From NCBI RefSeq assembly GCF_001311845.1, contig NZ_BBCC01000004.1, positions 1-64,000 of the forward strand: a stretch of 64,000 nucleotides of DNA, in the 5' to 3' direction. A model generated the notes under the pieces. The model was not told the DNA's origin and made no database searches. It saw nothing but the letters and a program-made list of their open reading frames with translations. The stretch comes from Desulfosarcina cetonica JCM 12296 (GTDB lineage: Bacteria; Desulfobacterota; Desulfobacteria; Desulfobacterales; Desulfosarcinaceae). Positions 1 through 9,000 of the stretch are shown one piece after another; positions within the stretch are counted from its first letter, which is position 1, and the number at the start of each line of letters is the position of its first letter. The position numbers and the translations under genes are program-made.

Positions 1-234
1 CTTGGAGGTGCGGGCGAACAGCACCACCCCCGGCCACCGGTCGATCCAGGCGGTGCACCATGCCAGAAACACCTGGCCCGGCTTGGCGTAGCGCACTTTG
101 AGCCATTGTTTGCCGAGTTCCAAAAGGCTGACGTCGCCGGTCCGGTCGCCTTGCACCAAAAGGCCCGCCGGCTTGTACAGGGCCAGCAGATGGTTGTCGG
201 TGTATAGGACCGGCCAGCGATCGTCGAAGAACAA
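1..234 (-). CDS. RluA-family pseudouridine synthase, N-terminal part (runs off the window edge)
   Basis: The minus strand from a TTG at 234 reads FFDDRWPVLYTDN, then LLALYKPAGLLVQGD and GKQWLKVRYAKPGQVFLA. This is the start of the catalytic domain of RluA-type 23S rRNA/tRNA pseudouridine synthases. The catalytic motif HRLD is present but in a shifted frame (VHRLDRPVAG), between about positions 58 and 27. A compensating shift restores the frame to VVLFARTSK at the edge. These two shifts look like sequence errors. The gene follows the dehydratase gene by 3 nt, with AAGGATAAGG just upstream as a possible ribosome site, so it may be translated with the operon although its function is unrelated. 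The start codon is uncertain and the C-terminal part is outside the window. Confidence 0.7.
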   Translation of the reverse strand, partial: MFFDDRWPVLYTDNHLLALYKPAGLLVQGDRTGDVSLLELGKQWLKVRYAKPGQVFLAWCTAWIDRWPGVVLFARTSK

Positions 235-237
235 GCC

Positions 238-1488
238 TTATCCTTTCAACTCGTCCAATTGTTCGATGAAGGCTTCCACCTTGGTCTTGGTCTGCTCGTC
301 GGAGACGCAGCGCATGTCGCACAAATCACCGTCGATGGTCAGGCTGGGAATGCCGCTGAGCTTCTCCACACGCTTGACCATGCCGTAACGGCAGTTGGAG
401 TTGTTCGGACAGGTGCGCGCGTCGTGGTAGATGATGCCGTCGATGTCGAAGAAGTCAAGCTTGTCCTTGATGTACGTCTCCTTGTAGTCATCGGAGCGCA
501 CGATGAACAGCTCGGTGTAGGCCCGGGCCATGCTGCGGAAGGGGTCGTCGGCATCCAGGGCGGTGAAAATCCAGCTGCTGCAGTAGGTCGACGACAGGAC
601 GTTGGCCTTCAGGCCGGCGAACAGCTTGGAATGGGCCGACAACCGGCCCCACACGGGCATGCCGTCCCAATAGATGCGGAATTTTTCATCCTCGACGGCG
701 GCTTCCCTTTTGGCGGCCTTGTCCTTCAACTCGGCCAAAAGCTGGTCGTAGAGATCCACGGCCACCTGGGTGCCCCGACCCACCACGGCTGGCCCCATCA
801 GCGTGGAGGAGTCGAAAAAGGTCATGGGCGCCGGCTTGGCGGCATTGGTCTCCAGGACCTCTTTCCAGCGGTCCGAGCATCGCCGCGAGAGGCCGACCAC
901 TTCCTTGAACTTGTCCATGTCGAAACGGTTGCCGGAAATCTCCTCCAGCGGCTTGACCAGGCCTTCGATCTGCTTGGCCACATCGTCCACGATGGTCTCG
1001 GTCACATCACCCACGGAACGATTGGTGTAGACCCCGATCACGGGCACGTTGTACTCCCGGGCGTAATAGGCGAACCAGTCCTGGACGTCCCGGCACTGAT
1101 TGGTGTTGAAGACCAGCACATCCGGCTTGGGAACGGTCTCGATGCCCGGGTAGGCCTTGGACAAGGGGGTGAACTTGTTCAGGTAGGCACCCACATCGGC
1201 CGTCAGGTAGGAGCAAATCTCCGGTGAATAACCCAGGGCATTGGCCGCCGGGATCATGTCCGTTGCCGTGCGCGTGCTGCCCAGCATGGCCCCGTGGGTC
1301 TCGGGAAAATAGACCAGAAAGCCCATGGCACGCAACAGTTCGGTGGGACCGACGCTGGTACACCAGGCGATCTTGCGGTTTCCGGTGGTGGCGGCCTCGT
1401 TCAGCTCGTAGTAGTAATCCTTCATGAACCGGCCCATGTCCTTGGAGGTCTGAATCACCTTGCGGACCACTTTTTTCTCTTCTGCCAT
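238..1488 (-). CDS. 2-hydroxyacyl-CoA dehydratase / benzoyl-CoA reductase family subunit (HgdB/BcrC-like)
   Basis: This 416-residue protein belongs to the family of oxygen-sensitive Fe-S enzymes that dehydrate 2-hydroxyacyl-CoAs or reduce activated substrates, driven by ATP-dependent single-electron transfer from an HgdC-type activator. Supporting motifs are WCTSVGPTELLRAMGF near residue 42, NTNQCRDVQDWFAYYA near 130, CSSWIFTALDADDP near 305, and a C-terminal block with ARTCPNNSNCRYGM, GIPSLTIDGDLCDMR and EQTKTKVEAF, which is typical of the family. At least seven cysteines are available for cluster binding. The activator gene lies 43 nt upstream, so the two are clearly one unit. No second dehydratase subunit (HgdA/FldC type) is present nearby, whereas classical enzymes are heterodimers. 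I place the start at the second of two adjacent ATGs because GGAGG is better spaced to it. The substrate is unknown. Confidence 0.85.
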   Translation of the reverse strand: MAEEKKVVRKVIQTSKDMGRFMKDYYYELNEAATTGNRKIAWCTSVGPTELLRAMGFLVYFPETHGAMLGSTRTATDMIPAANALGYSPEICSYLTADVGAYLNKFTPLSKAYPGIETVPKPDVLVFNTNQCRDVQDWFAYYAREYNVPVIGVYTNRSVGDVTETIVDDVAKQIEGLVKPLEEISGNRFDMDKFKEVVGLSRRCSDRWKEVLETNAAKPAPMTFFDSSTLMGPAVVGRGTQVAVDLYDQLLAELKDKAAKREAAVEDEKFRIYWDGMPVWGRLSAHSKLFAGLKANVLSSTYCSSWIFTALDADDPFRSMARAYTELFIVRSDDYKETYIKDKLDFFDIDGIIYHDARTCPNNSNCRYGMVKRVEKLSGIPSLTIDGDLCDMRCVSDEQTKTKVEAFIEQLDELKG

Positions 1489-1531
1489 CATCTCCTCCGA
1501 TTATTTAGATATTGGGCGTTTGACGACGCCG

Positions 1532-2305
1532 TCATTGGTTAATCGCAAACAAAGCCGCGCCAATCGCACCGGAAAACTGCGGATACGGCGGCACCTCGAT
1601 CTTTCGGCCGATGATCTCCTCGGCCATGTCGACCAGATAGGGATTGTGGGCCACCACCCCGCCGGTCATGACCACGTTTTCGGTCAGGGAATCCATCTCC
1701 AGCACGCGTTTGATTACCGAGAAGAAGAGGCCCTTGACGATATCCGCGACCTTCTTGCCATGGCGGATGTTCTCCAACACCTCGGTGCCGGAAAAAACCG
1801 TGCAATAACTGCCCAGCTTGACCATGTCGGTAGACTTTTTGGCGTTATCGTTCATCGCCTCCAGCGGAATATTGAGCCGCAGGGACATCTCTTCCAGAAA
1901 GGCGCCCGTGCCGGCGGCGCACTTGCGGTTCATCTTGAATTCCGTGCGCAGGCCGGCATCGCTCAATTTGATGATTTTGTTGTCCTGCCCCCCGATATCG
2001 ATGATCGAAATGGCATGCGGAAAGTAGTGAAAACAGCCCTTGCCATGGCAGGCGATCTCGGTTTTGGTGGCATTGGCAAAGGTGACATTGCTGCGACCGT
2101 AACCGGTGGCGATACCGGCGGCGATCGCGTCCATGCCGACACCGGCCATGCTCAAGGCTTCTTTTAAACAGAGCTCCGCGGTTTGGCCGTAATCCGTGCC
2201 CGAATTGTGCACCGCCCGGCCGATCACGTTCTTGGCGGCATCCAGCACCGCCACCTTGGTCCTGGAGGCCCCCAGGTCAATGCCCACGTAGACAGATTGA
2301 GACAT
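1532..2305 (-). CDS. 2-hydroxyacyl-CoA dehydratase activator, HgdC/BcrA-type ATPase
   Basis: This 257-residue protein is an ASKHA-fold ATPase of the BadF/BadG/BcrA/BcrD/HgdC family. Such homodimers carry one [4Fe-4S] cluster at the subunit interface and fire single electrons into the dehydratase or reductase on ATP hydrolysis ('archerase'). Visible are the first phosphate loop VGIDLGASRTKVAV (residues 7-20), the ATPase motif SIIDIGGQDNKIIKL near 100, the bridging cluster cysteine in NRKCAAGTGAFLEEMS near 128 with the second in LGSYCTVFSGTE near 166, and the C-terminal adenosine motif VMTGGVVAHNP. Length is normal (about 255-265). A GAGGAG site precedes the ATG. It lies between glcF upstream and the dehydratase downstream in the same minus-strand unit. 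Confidence 0.92.
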   Translation of the reverse strand: MSQSVYVGIDLGASRTKVAVLDAAKNVIGRAVHNSGTDYGQTAELCLKEALSMAGVGMDAIAAGIATGYGRSNVTFANATKTEIACHGKGCFHYFPHAISIIDIGGQDNKIIKLSDAGLRTEFKMNRKCAAGTGAFLEEMSLRLNIPLEAMNDNAKKSTDMVKLGSYCTVFSGTEVLENIRHGKKVADIVKGLFFSVIKRVLEMDSLTENVVMTGGVVAHNPYLVDMAEEIIGRKIEVPPYPQFSGAIGAALFAINQ

Positions 2306-2386
2306 ACGACTCCTCGATTATCTCGAATACGAGCGGAAGGTAGACCCACCTCCCGTGCAAGGTGAATTGAGTACTGCCGATGCCTC

Positions 2387-3703
2387 TTATGCCGCCTGGC
2401 GGTGGTTGTGCCCGACCGCGGCCGGGCAATGCCGGTGGGCCGCGCTTTCAGCACCCGCCGTGCCGGCAGCCATGAGTTGGCCCAGATGCACCACTTCCAC
2501 GTCCAATCCGAAGCGACGGGCACCGTCCATGAGTTGAATCATGCAGCCCGGACAGGCGGTGGCCACGATACGGGCACCGCTCTTTTGGATGGCGGCCATT
2601 TTTTGGCCTGGATGGCAAGACTGGTCTCCCGGTGCTTGACACCGAAGGTGCCGCCCAATCCGCAGCAGGCATCGGCACTTTCCATTTCCACGAATTCGAC
2701 GCTGCTGAGTGAATGTAACACTTTTCGCGGGAATTCGCCAATGCCTTGGTGCCATTTGAGGTGGCAAGGGTCATGGTAGGTGACTTTGATGGGAGACGAC
2801 GCATCGTGAGGGGTGGCCGGAAGGCCCTGCTGAACGAGAAACTCCGAGAAATCGACCACCTTGGCCGACACCGCCTGGGCCTTGCGATGCATGAGCGCGT
2901 TATCGGCGAACCACTGGCCATATTGCTTCAGGGTGGAGCCACAGGTGGCGCAGCCGGTAACGACGCAGTCATAGGCGGAAAGGATATCGATATTGCTTCT
3001 GGCCATGGCGCGGGCCGTCTGTCCATCGCCGGCATTGTGCACGGCCATGCCGCAGCAGCCCAGACCGTCGGGGGTGATCACCTCGATTCCGGCCATGGCC
3101 AGCGCGTGGACCATGTCGGCACCGGCCTGGGCGAAGAAGAACTCGAAGCCGCAGCCGGCAAAAAAGCCACCCGGCCTTTTCGCGGCGTACCGCTGGGCGG
3201 CGGGGTAACGGGATCGATGCGCGCCGATAAAAACGGTTTTGACAGCCGGGGAACGCTCATGCCACCGGAAAACAGGCTCAGGGCATCGGCCATATGCCGC
3301 AGGGGCCGGCCGTTGGTATGGCTAACCCCCGGAATCCGGGCGGCCAGGCCCATGAGGTGGGCCATGCGGGAGCGATGCTTGAGGATGCCCCGAAACAGCA
3401 CCTGTTGCCAGAAGGACCGCCCCCGTTCGGCCAGCCGGCGATGACGGGCCTGGACGTTGATCGCCGGCGAGGGCACCTTGGCGGGGCAGACCGCCTGGCA
3501 GCGCCCGCACAAAAGGCAGTTGTCCAGACACTCGCCGTAGGCTCGGCGTCGGGCAGCGTGCCGGCTTCGGCCATGCGAATCAACAGGTTGCGCCCGCGGG
3601 CGACATGGCTCTCCACATGGTCCACCTGGTAGACCGGGCAGGCCGACATGCAGAAACCGCATTTCATGCAACGCGAGGCGTCGATGGTCGGGAAGGTGTT
3701 CAT
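2387..3703 (-). CDS. glcF: GlcF/LldE-type iron-sulfur subunit of 2-hydroxyacid (glycolate/D-lactate) dehydrogenase; three frameshifts
   Basis: The product is an Fe-S protein with two N-terminal 4Fe-4S motifs (CMKCGFCMSACPVYQ, then CLLCGRCQAVCPAKV) followed by two CCG domains (GLGCCGMAVHNAGDG and YHDPCHLKW...DACCGLGGTFG). It passes electrons from the FAD subunit encoded just upstream. The reading frame changes near 3545, 3165 and 2602. The last lies in a run of six A on the coding strand where seven restore the frame, and the end then reads AIQKSGARIVATACPGC. With the breaks repaired the protein is about 439 residues, normal for GlcF. The ATG overlaps the glcD stop (TGATG), showing translational coupling. 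I treat the breaks as sequence errors because all domains are conserved across them. Confidence 0.85.
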
Positions 3704-5090
3704 CACGAAGGCTCCCATATTTTCCCGGGGTTGAGCAGCCCCTTGGGATCGAAGGCGCGCTTGATGCCCTTGAGCAGCGAAATCGCCTCGGGCGACATGG
3801 CCTTTTTGAGAAAACGCTGTTTCTCCAGCCCGATGCCGTGCTCGCCGGAGATGGCCCCGCCAAACCCCAGGGCCGCGTCGAAAATTTCGTCGGCCGCCCG
3901 CTGGGCACGGGCATAGTGCGCGGCGTCCGCCTTGTCGGTCAAAATGCAGGGATGCAGATTGCCGTCGCCGGCATGCCCGATGATGGCGATGGTCAGATCA
4001 AGATCCCGGGCCAGCTTCTGGGTATGGACGATCTGATCGGCGATGCGATGGGTGGGCACGGTCACATCCTCTGCCAGGACCGTTGGGGACGCACTGAAAA
4101 CGGCCGAAAAGCCCATGCGCCGGGCGGTCCAGAAATCAGCGGTTTCGGCGGCATCCCTGGCGGCACGCACCTCCGATGCGCCCGCCGCCTGGCAGAGCCG
4201 GATCACAGCCTCGGTTTCCTGTTGCACGCTCTCCGCATTGCCGTCCAATTCGAAGAGTAAAATGCTTCCGCCGACAGCGGTATTCCCAGGGGCAGGTTCT
4301 CCTCGATGCGGCGCACCACCCAGTTGTCCATCAGCTCGATCTTGGCCGGAATCACCCCGCTGGCACGCACCTGGTGGACCGCTTGACCGGCCGTCACCAC
4401 GCGGTCGAAAATGGCCAGCACCGTGCGGGAGGCCTGGGGTTTGGGCAGAAGGCGCAGGGTGACATCGCTGATCACCGCCAGGGTTCCCTCGGCGCCGCAA
4501 ACGATCTGGGGCAGATCGTAGCCGGTAACGTTCTTCATCGTGTTGCCGCCCAGGGTAACGACGGCGCCGCTGGGCAATACCGCGGTCATGCCCAGCAGGT
4601 AATGCCGGAAAACCCCGTACTTCACCGCATAGGGGCCACCGGCATTCTCGGAGACGCAGCCGCCCAGGGTGGCGGCCAGAAGACTCTGGGGATCCGGCGG
4701 GAAAAAGAGGTTCTGGCGGGCAAGGACCTGGTTGAGATCGTTCAGGACAACCCCGACCTGGGCCTTGACCGTGAAATCCTCCCCATTGATCTCAAGGATC
4801 CGGTTCATGCGCGACGTGCAAAGCACGATCCCGCCGGCCATCGGCACCGGACCGCCACTGAGGCTGGTACCGGCCCCGCGCACGGTCACCGGAATGTCGT
4901 TTTGATCGGACAGCTGCATGACACGGCTGATCTGGTCGACATCGGTGGGAAAGACCACCACCTCCGCGTTCCCCTGGCAATGGGTGGTGCCGTCGACGGA
5001 GTAAACCACCAGGTCGTTGGCGTCGGTCAGCACAGCATCCGCGCCGACGATGGTTTTGAGGGCTTGAAGGGTTTCTCGATTGAGGTGCAT
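3703..5090 (-). CDS. glcD: GlcD/D-lactate dehydrogenase-type FAD-linked oxidase subunit; one frameshift
   Basis: FAD-dependent 2-hydroxyacid dehydrogenase that would oxidise a D-2-hydroxy acid to the 2-oxo acid and hand electrons to the downstream CCG Fe-S protein. The N-terminal half has the PCMH FAD-binding domain (VRGAGTSLSGGPVPM near residue 77, GGCVSENAGGPYAVKYG near 140, LGGNTMKNVTGYDLPQ near 178). The C-terminal half is the FAD-oxidase C domain with IIGHAGDGNLHP and SGEHGIGLEKQRF. A single-base loss near 4265 splits the frame, and restoring it gives 462 residues, normal for GlcD. The ATG at 5090 fits homologues; a GTG at 5099 is possible. The neighbouring dehydratase suggests the substrate is a longer 2-hydroxy acid rather than glycolate, which is inference. 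Confidence 0.87.
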
Positions 5091-5105
5091 GGCGGTCACC
5101 GATGA

Positions 5106-6032
5106 TTACAGGTCGAAACTGGGTGCTCCGTTACCGTTGATTCTCTGGGATTGCTTGATCAGCAATTCACACAAGACCGTCATGATGCTGAAGGGCATGT
5201 GGTCGGCGATACCCTGCACCCATTTGGCTTTCTCCAGGGCAATCGCCTGGGGATCTTCACCGCCGGCGGTGCGCGCCAGCATTTCTTGATGGTAGGCACC
5301 GGTGGCCTTGAGGGCCTTGCCAAAGAACTCACGGGGGTCGGATTCGATCACGCCGTTATGGCTCAGGGCGACCCGGTTGGCCGAGAGGCCGGCCAGCTTC
5401 TTGATGCTCTCCACATATCCGGGTAGCGAGTCGAAGTAGTTGGGCCAGAAGGCCTTCTCCTCGGGGTTGTAGAAACCCGTGGCGTCGCCGATGGTCAGCG
5501 TGCCCTCGCGCTCTTCATGATAGGCGATCTGGCAGGCCGAATGACCGGGAATGGCATGCACACGCCAAACGATGCCGTTTCCCAGATCGAAACAATCCCC
5601 CTCCTGGGCGACGATGTCGACGCTGAAATCGTAGTTTTCCAGCCGGTCGGGCAGGCTCTCGATCTCTTCCTTGGACTGCATGATCTTGCTGATGCTGACG
5701 TCCACCCCGTGAAACTGGTTGAGCAGCTTGCCGTTGCTCAGGATCTTGGCCGCCAACGGGCTGCCGATGGTTTTCAAGTGGGGCCACAAGGCCTTCAGGC
5801 GCGGCAAGGCACCGATGTGATCGGTGTGGGTATGGGTCAGGGCCACATACTTGATGCGCTGGGGATCGATACCGATCATCTGAATCTGCTCGGCCACGAT
5901 GTCGAAGGTAGCGCTGATGCCGCCCTCGATCAGCATGGCATCCTCACCGATCGATAAATACATCGGGAAAAACGGGGTTCCCAGCTGGTAAAAATTGGGT
6001 GTGATCGTCTTGGGGCTGAATCGCATGTGCAT
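5106..6032 (-). CDS. Metallo-beta-lactamase-fold hydrolase
   Basis: A 308-residue MBL-fold protein with the zinc-binding signature THTHTDHIG (residues 66-74), a later metal histidine in IPGHSACQIAYH, the bridging aspartate region TIGDATGFYNP and a C-terminal histidine in ALSHNGVIES. Two metal sites are therefore complete. There is no signal peptide, so it is cytoplasmic. It ends 15 nt before glcD in the same direction and probably shares its transcript. Members of this family near acyl-CoA genes often hydrolyse thioesters or lactones, but nothing in this sequence fixes the substrate. GGGAAGG precedes the ATG. Confidence 0.85.
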   Translation of the reverse strand: MHMRFSPKTITPNFYQLGTPFFPMYLSIGEDAMLIEGGISATFDIVAEQIQMIGIDPQRIKYVALTHTHTDHIGALPRLKALWPHLKTIGSPLAAKILSNGKLLNQFHGVDVSISKIMQSKEEIESLPDRLENYDFSVDIVAQEGDCFDLGNGIVWRVHAIPGHSACQIAYHEEREGTLTIGDATGFYNPEEKAFWPNYFDSLPGYVESIKKLAGLSANRVALSHNGVIESDPREFFGKALKATGAYHQEMLARTAGGEDPQAIALEKAKWVQGIADHMPFSIMTVLCELLIKQSQRINGNGAPSFDL

Positions 6033-6276
6033 GGTACCTTCCCATTCGACTTTTTAGATTAATATCAAAAAGTTGAAACCTAATTATATTCACTGCGCCT
6101 ATTTTGGGGACGACGAATCGGGTGTTGGCGACAGCTTGTATAAAATTCCAAAATGTTGCGCTGGTAGCCTATTTTTTTTGAAAGCGCAAATGATTTTAAA
6201 CCGTTATGCATTGGCCAACACAGGCCCGCACGACAATTATTTTATATATTAAGGATTTACTGGACTAATAAAATTT

Positions 6277-6297
6277 TGTGTAGTGCCTACAGACACC
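6277..6297 (+). repeat. Short repeat, copy 1
   Basis: Contains TGTAGTGCCTACAGACACC. It matches the second copy about 108 nt downstream with one main difference. It lies in AT-rich DNA beyond the 3' end of the IS1634-like transposase remnant, so it may be a leftover IS end; that link is inference. Confidence 0.6.
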
Positions 6298-6384
6298 CAA
6301 AAAATTGTCCATGACGGTCCAATAGATCCGTTAATGTCCCATTTGGCGGGGAAAATCGATCGATGTGCCGTATTAATTAAATTC

Positions 6385-6405
6385 GGTGTAGTGCCTACAG
6401 GCACC
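6385..6405 (+). repeat. Short repeat, copy 2, hairpin-forming
   Basis: Contains TGTAGTGCCTACAGGCACC. GTGCC and GGCAC can pair around TACA, giving a small hairpin. This copy is 60 nt from the transposase stop codon. Confidence 0.6.
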
Positions 6406-6464
6406 AAAAAATGCGTTGATTTTCAGGGGAGATATCCATCTTTGAGGGTGATGAAGGATGGGAG

Positions 6465-7283
6465 TTAGAGATCGATGGGGAAATCCGGTGGGGGCGGATC
6501 CATGGCCAGCGCATCCAGGATCTGGCGCTGCAACGGGCGCAATGGGCTGTAGCGGCGCAGCGATTCACCACCGACGATGAATTCGCCCAACTGCAGCCGT
6601 TGCATTTCATCGCGGATCACCGGCCAGGTCAGGCCGGTGGCAACTTCGGCCGTATGGGTCAGCAACCCGGCCAGGCGCCCGGGAACGTCCGTCCCGGCGG
6701 CCTGCCCATCGGGAAGGGAAACGGCCGCCGCCACTTGACGGACGACGGCTTCATAGGCCGCGGCCTGAAGGGCGTCGGCGTGATCCCGCAGGAGGGTTTC
6801 GGCCTGCACCAGATGACGCTCCGTGAGGTCGGCCCCGTCATCCCAAAAGATATCCTCGGCGAGCCACTGCCGGATCGGCGATTTTGAGGATGGCGCCAGG
6901 GCCTGCTTGGCCACCAAAACGAACACGGTCAGGGCGATTGCCGCGGGAACCGGTGGGGATTCGATCGCCGCATATAGGCAGACGTTCATCCCCAGTCGGT
7001 TCCACAGGTGGCGCAAGAGGTGGATACCGCCGGCGGCGCGGCTGCGCACGAAGCTGACGGCGGCTGCCGGGGATTCGGTTTTCGCTTCGGGCTCGAAAAA
7101 CCGGCTGACACTGACCACCAGGCGCTTCAGGGCGGCGATGTCCAGCTGATCGCGCCGGCCGAAGGAGTGGATGACCTCGGCCTTGGGATAGCCTTTTTGG
7201 GGGTGGCGCACATTGTGGGCCAACTGGACGTACTCGACCACCGAGCCGTCCTTGTTCTTGCGTTTGATGGTTCGAATGTACAT
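6465..7283 (-). mobile_element. IS1634-type (IS4 superfamily) transposase with the catalytic core missing
   Basis: The 272-residue reading frame starts MYIRTIKRKNKDGS then VQLAHNVRHPQKGYPKAEVI and SFGRRDQLDIAALKRLV, the usual N-terminus of IS1634-type transposases. It continues to about residue 185 (ERHLVQAETLLRDHADALQ). It then jumps to what looks like the extreme C-terminus (GLTWPVIRDEMQRLQLGEF and the LRPLQRQILDAL region). Intact family members have about 500-600 residues, so the DDE catalytic core appears deleted while the frame stays open. It cannot transpose on its own. It sits inside the catabolic minus-strand run, between the acyl-CoA ligase and the hydrolase genes, and may separate their transcription. 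Confidence 0.7.
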
Positions 7284-7378
7284 GCCTTCGCAAGTAGCTG
7301 CCGTTGCGCCGGATTGTCAATGTTAAAGATGATGGTAGGGGTACGCGTAACACCGATATCGAGCTTCTTACGATGTTG

Positions 7379-8974
7379 TCAACCGAGAATTCCGGCATGG
7401 CCGGTATACATCCGACGCAACTTGGGTTTTTCAATTTTACCGGTCGGGCTGCGGGGCACATCGGCGAAAATGACCTTGCGCGGACGCGTGTAACGCGGCA
7501 GGCCGTCGCAGAATTGCATCAATTCCGCCTCGGTCATGGTTTGCGCCGGCTTGACCATGACCACGGCCAGGGCAATTTCTCCCAGGCGCGGGTCCGGGTA
7601 GCCGATCACGGCGGCATCCTGCACCTTGGGGTGGCCCATGATAAAGCTTTCGATCTCCACCGGGAAGATATTCTCACCACCGGTGATGATCACATCCTTG
7701 GCACGGTCCACCAACCAGATGAAGCCCTCCGCGTCCTGGCGGGCGATGTCGCCGGTGAGCAGCCAGCCGTCGTGCAGGGTGGCCGCGGTCGCCTCGGGAT
7801 TCTTGTAGTACGCCGTCATGACGCCGTCTCCGCGTACGGCCAGTTCTCCCGCGGTTCCGGTAGCCGCCGGAACGAGTTTGTGCTCGCCGATCCAGGTGTT
7901 GAAATCGACAATCATGCAGCGCCAGCCATGTCCCGGCACACCGATGGCGCCCACCTTATGAATGTTCTCGATCCCCAGGTGAACGCAACCCGGACCGGTG
8001 CATTCGGTCAGGCCGTAATTGGTGTCGTATTCGTGATGGGGGAAAACCGCTTTCCACTTCCGGATCAGGGCCGGCGGCACCGGCTGGGCGCCGATGTGCA
8101 TCAATCGCCAGGTGGAAAGGTCATAGGCCGAAAGATCGATCCGGCCCTCCTCAATGGCAATCAGGATGTCATGGGCCCAGGGAACCAGCAGCCAGACGAT
8201 GGTGGCCTTCTCCTCCGACACGGCCGCCAGAATGTCCGCCGGCTGGATGCTTTTCAGGATGACGGCCCTGGCGCCGACCAGAAAGTTGCCGAACCAGTGC
8301 ATCTTGGCGCCCGTGTGATACAAGGGGGGAATGCAGAGAAAATTATCCGCATGGGTCTGGCGATGGTGCTGGTTTTCCACCTGGCAGGCGAACGCCAGAT
8401 TGCGGTGGGTCAGCTGCACACCCTTGGGACGACCGGTGGTACCGGAAGTAAAGTAGAGCGCGGCGCTGTCCGCCGGGCCAAGGGCCACATCGGGTGAAGG
8501 ACGGGTCGCGGCGTTGTTCAGAAATGCCGCGTAGGCTTCGGCACCATCCGGTCGCTTTTCCGCCGGGCCGACAAAGACGTAGGTGTGAACCGATCCATCG
8601 AGGGCCGGCTTGACACGGGCGATGCGATCGATGAAGGCCTCGCCGAAAAACATCACCCGGGCCTCGGCAAGGGTTGTGCAGTAAAGAATATCCTCCGCGC
8701 CAAAACGGAAGTTCAGGGGCACGACCCAGGCGCCCGTGCGCAGAATACCGAAGTAGATCGGCAGCCACTCGAGGCAGTTCATCAGCAGCAGAACGACCTT
8801 GTCCCCCTTGCCGATACCACACGCCGAAAGGGCCCGGGCCACCTCATGGGCTTGCGCATCGAACTGCGTCCAGGAGATGTCGCGCCGCGTGCCCGGGACC
8901 GGATCCCGTTCGATCAGGGCCACTTCATCACCGTATTGCCGCGCGTTGCGGGAGAGGATTTCGGTGATCAGCAT
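7379..8974 (-). CDS. AMP-dependent acyl-CoA synthetase/ligase (ACS 1)
   Basis: A 531-residue member of the ANL superfamily that would activate a carboxylic acid with ATP and CoA to the acyl-CoA. Core motifs are complete: YFTSGTTGRPKGVQLTHRN (P-loop, near residue 173), NYGLTECTGPG (A5), DGWLLTGDIA (A7), VDRAKDVIITGGENIFPVEIE (A8 hinge region) and the A10 catalytic lysine in PRSPTGKIEKPKLRR. The ATG at 8974 has GGAGA upstream, and longer forms only read through the neighbouring gene. It follows the reductase/thioesterase gene by 26 nt in the same direction. It is one of three ligases in the region; the substrate cannot be read from sequence. Confidence 0.93.
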   Translation of the reverse strand: MLITEILSRNARQYGDEVALIERDPVPGTRRDISWTQFDAQAHEVARALSACGIGKGDKVVLLLMNCLEWLPIYFGILRTGAWVVPLNFRFGAEDILYCTTLAEARVMFFGEAFIDRIARVKPALDGSVHTYVFVGPAEKRPDGAEAYAAFLNNAATRPSPDVALGPADSAALYFTSGTTGRPKGVQLTHRNLAFACQVENQHHRQTHADNFLCIPPLYHTGAKMHWFGNFLVGARAVILKSIQPADILAAVSEEKATIVWLLVPWAHDILIAIEEGRIDLSAYDLSTWRLMHIGAQPVPPALIRKWKAVFPHHEYDTNYGLTECTGPGCVHLGIENIHKVGAIGVPGHGWRCMIVDFNTWIGEHKLVPAATGTAGELAVRGDGVMTAYYKNPEATAATLHDGWLLTGDIARQDAEGFIWLVDRAKDVIITGGENIFPVEIESFIMGHPKVQDAAVIGYPDPRLGEIALAVVMVKPAQTMTEAELMQFCDGLPRYTRPRKVIFADVPRSPTGKIEKPKLRRMYTGHAGILG

Positions 8975-9000
8975 TATCTTCTCCTTATTTAAACGGACTT

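Larger units (their letters stand above)
6033..6464. other. AT-rich non-coding interval with two copies of a short hairpin repeat
   Basis: No convincing gene is seen. The first 30 nt would be the leader of the MBL gene. The rest is AT-rich and separates the operon from the transposase remnant. It carries two near-identical 20-mers described separately at 6277 and 6385. Confidence 0.6.

Noticed and set aside
238-2305. Class I benzoyl-CoA reductase (bcrABCD/badDEFG)
   Set aside because: Only one catalytic-type and one activator-type subunit are present; four are required, and obligately anaerobic desulfobacteria normally use class II (Bam) enzymes.
2387-5090. glcF and glcD as true pseudogenes
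   Set aside because: The breaks match single-base losses seen in essential genes of the same contig, and all catalytic motifs are preserved, so decay is unlikely.
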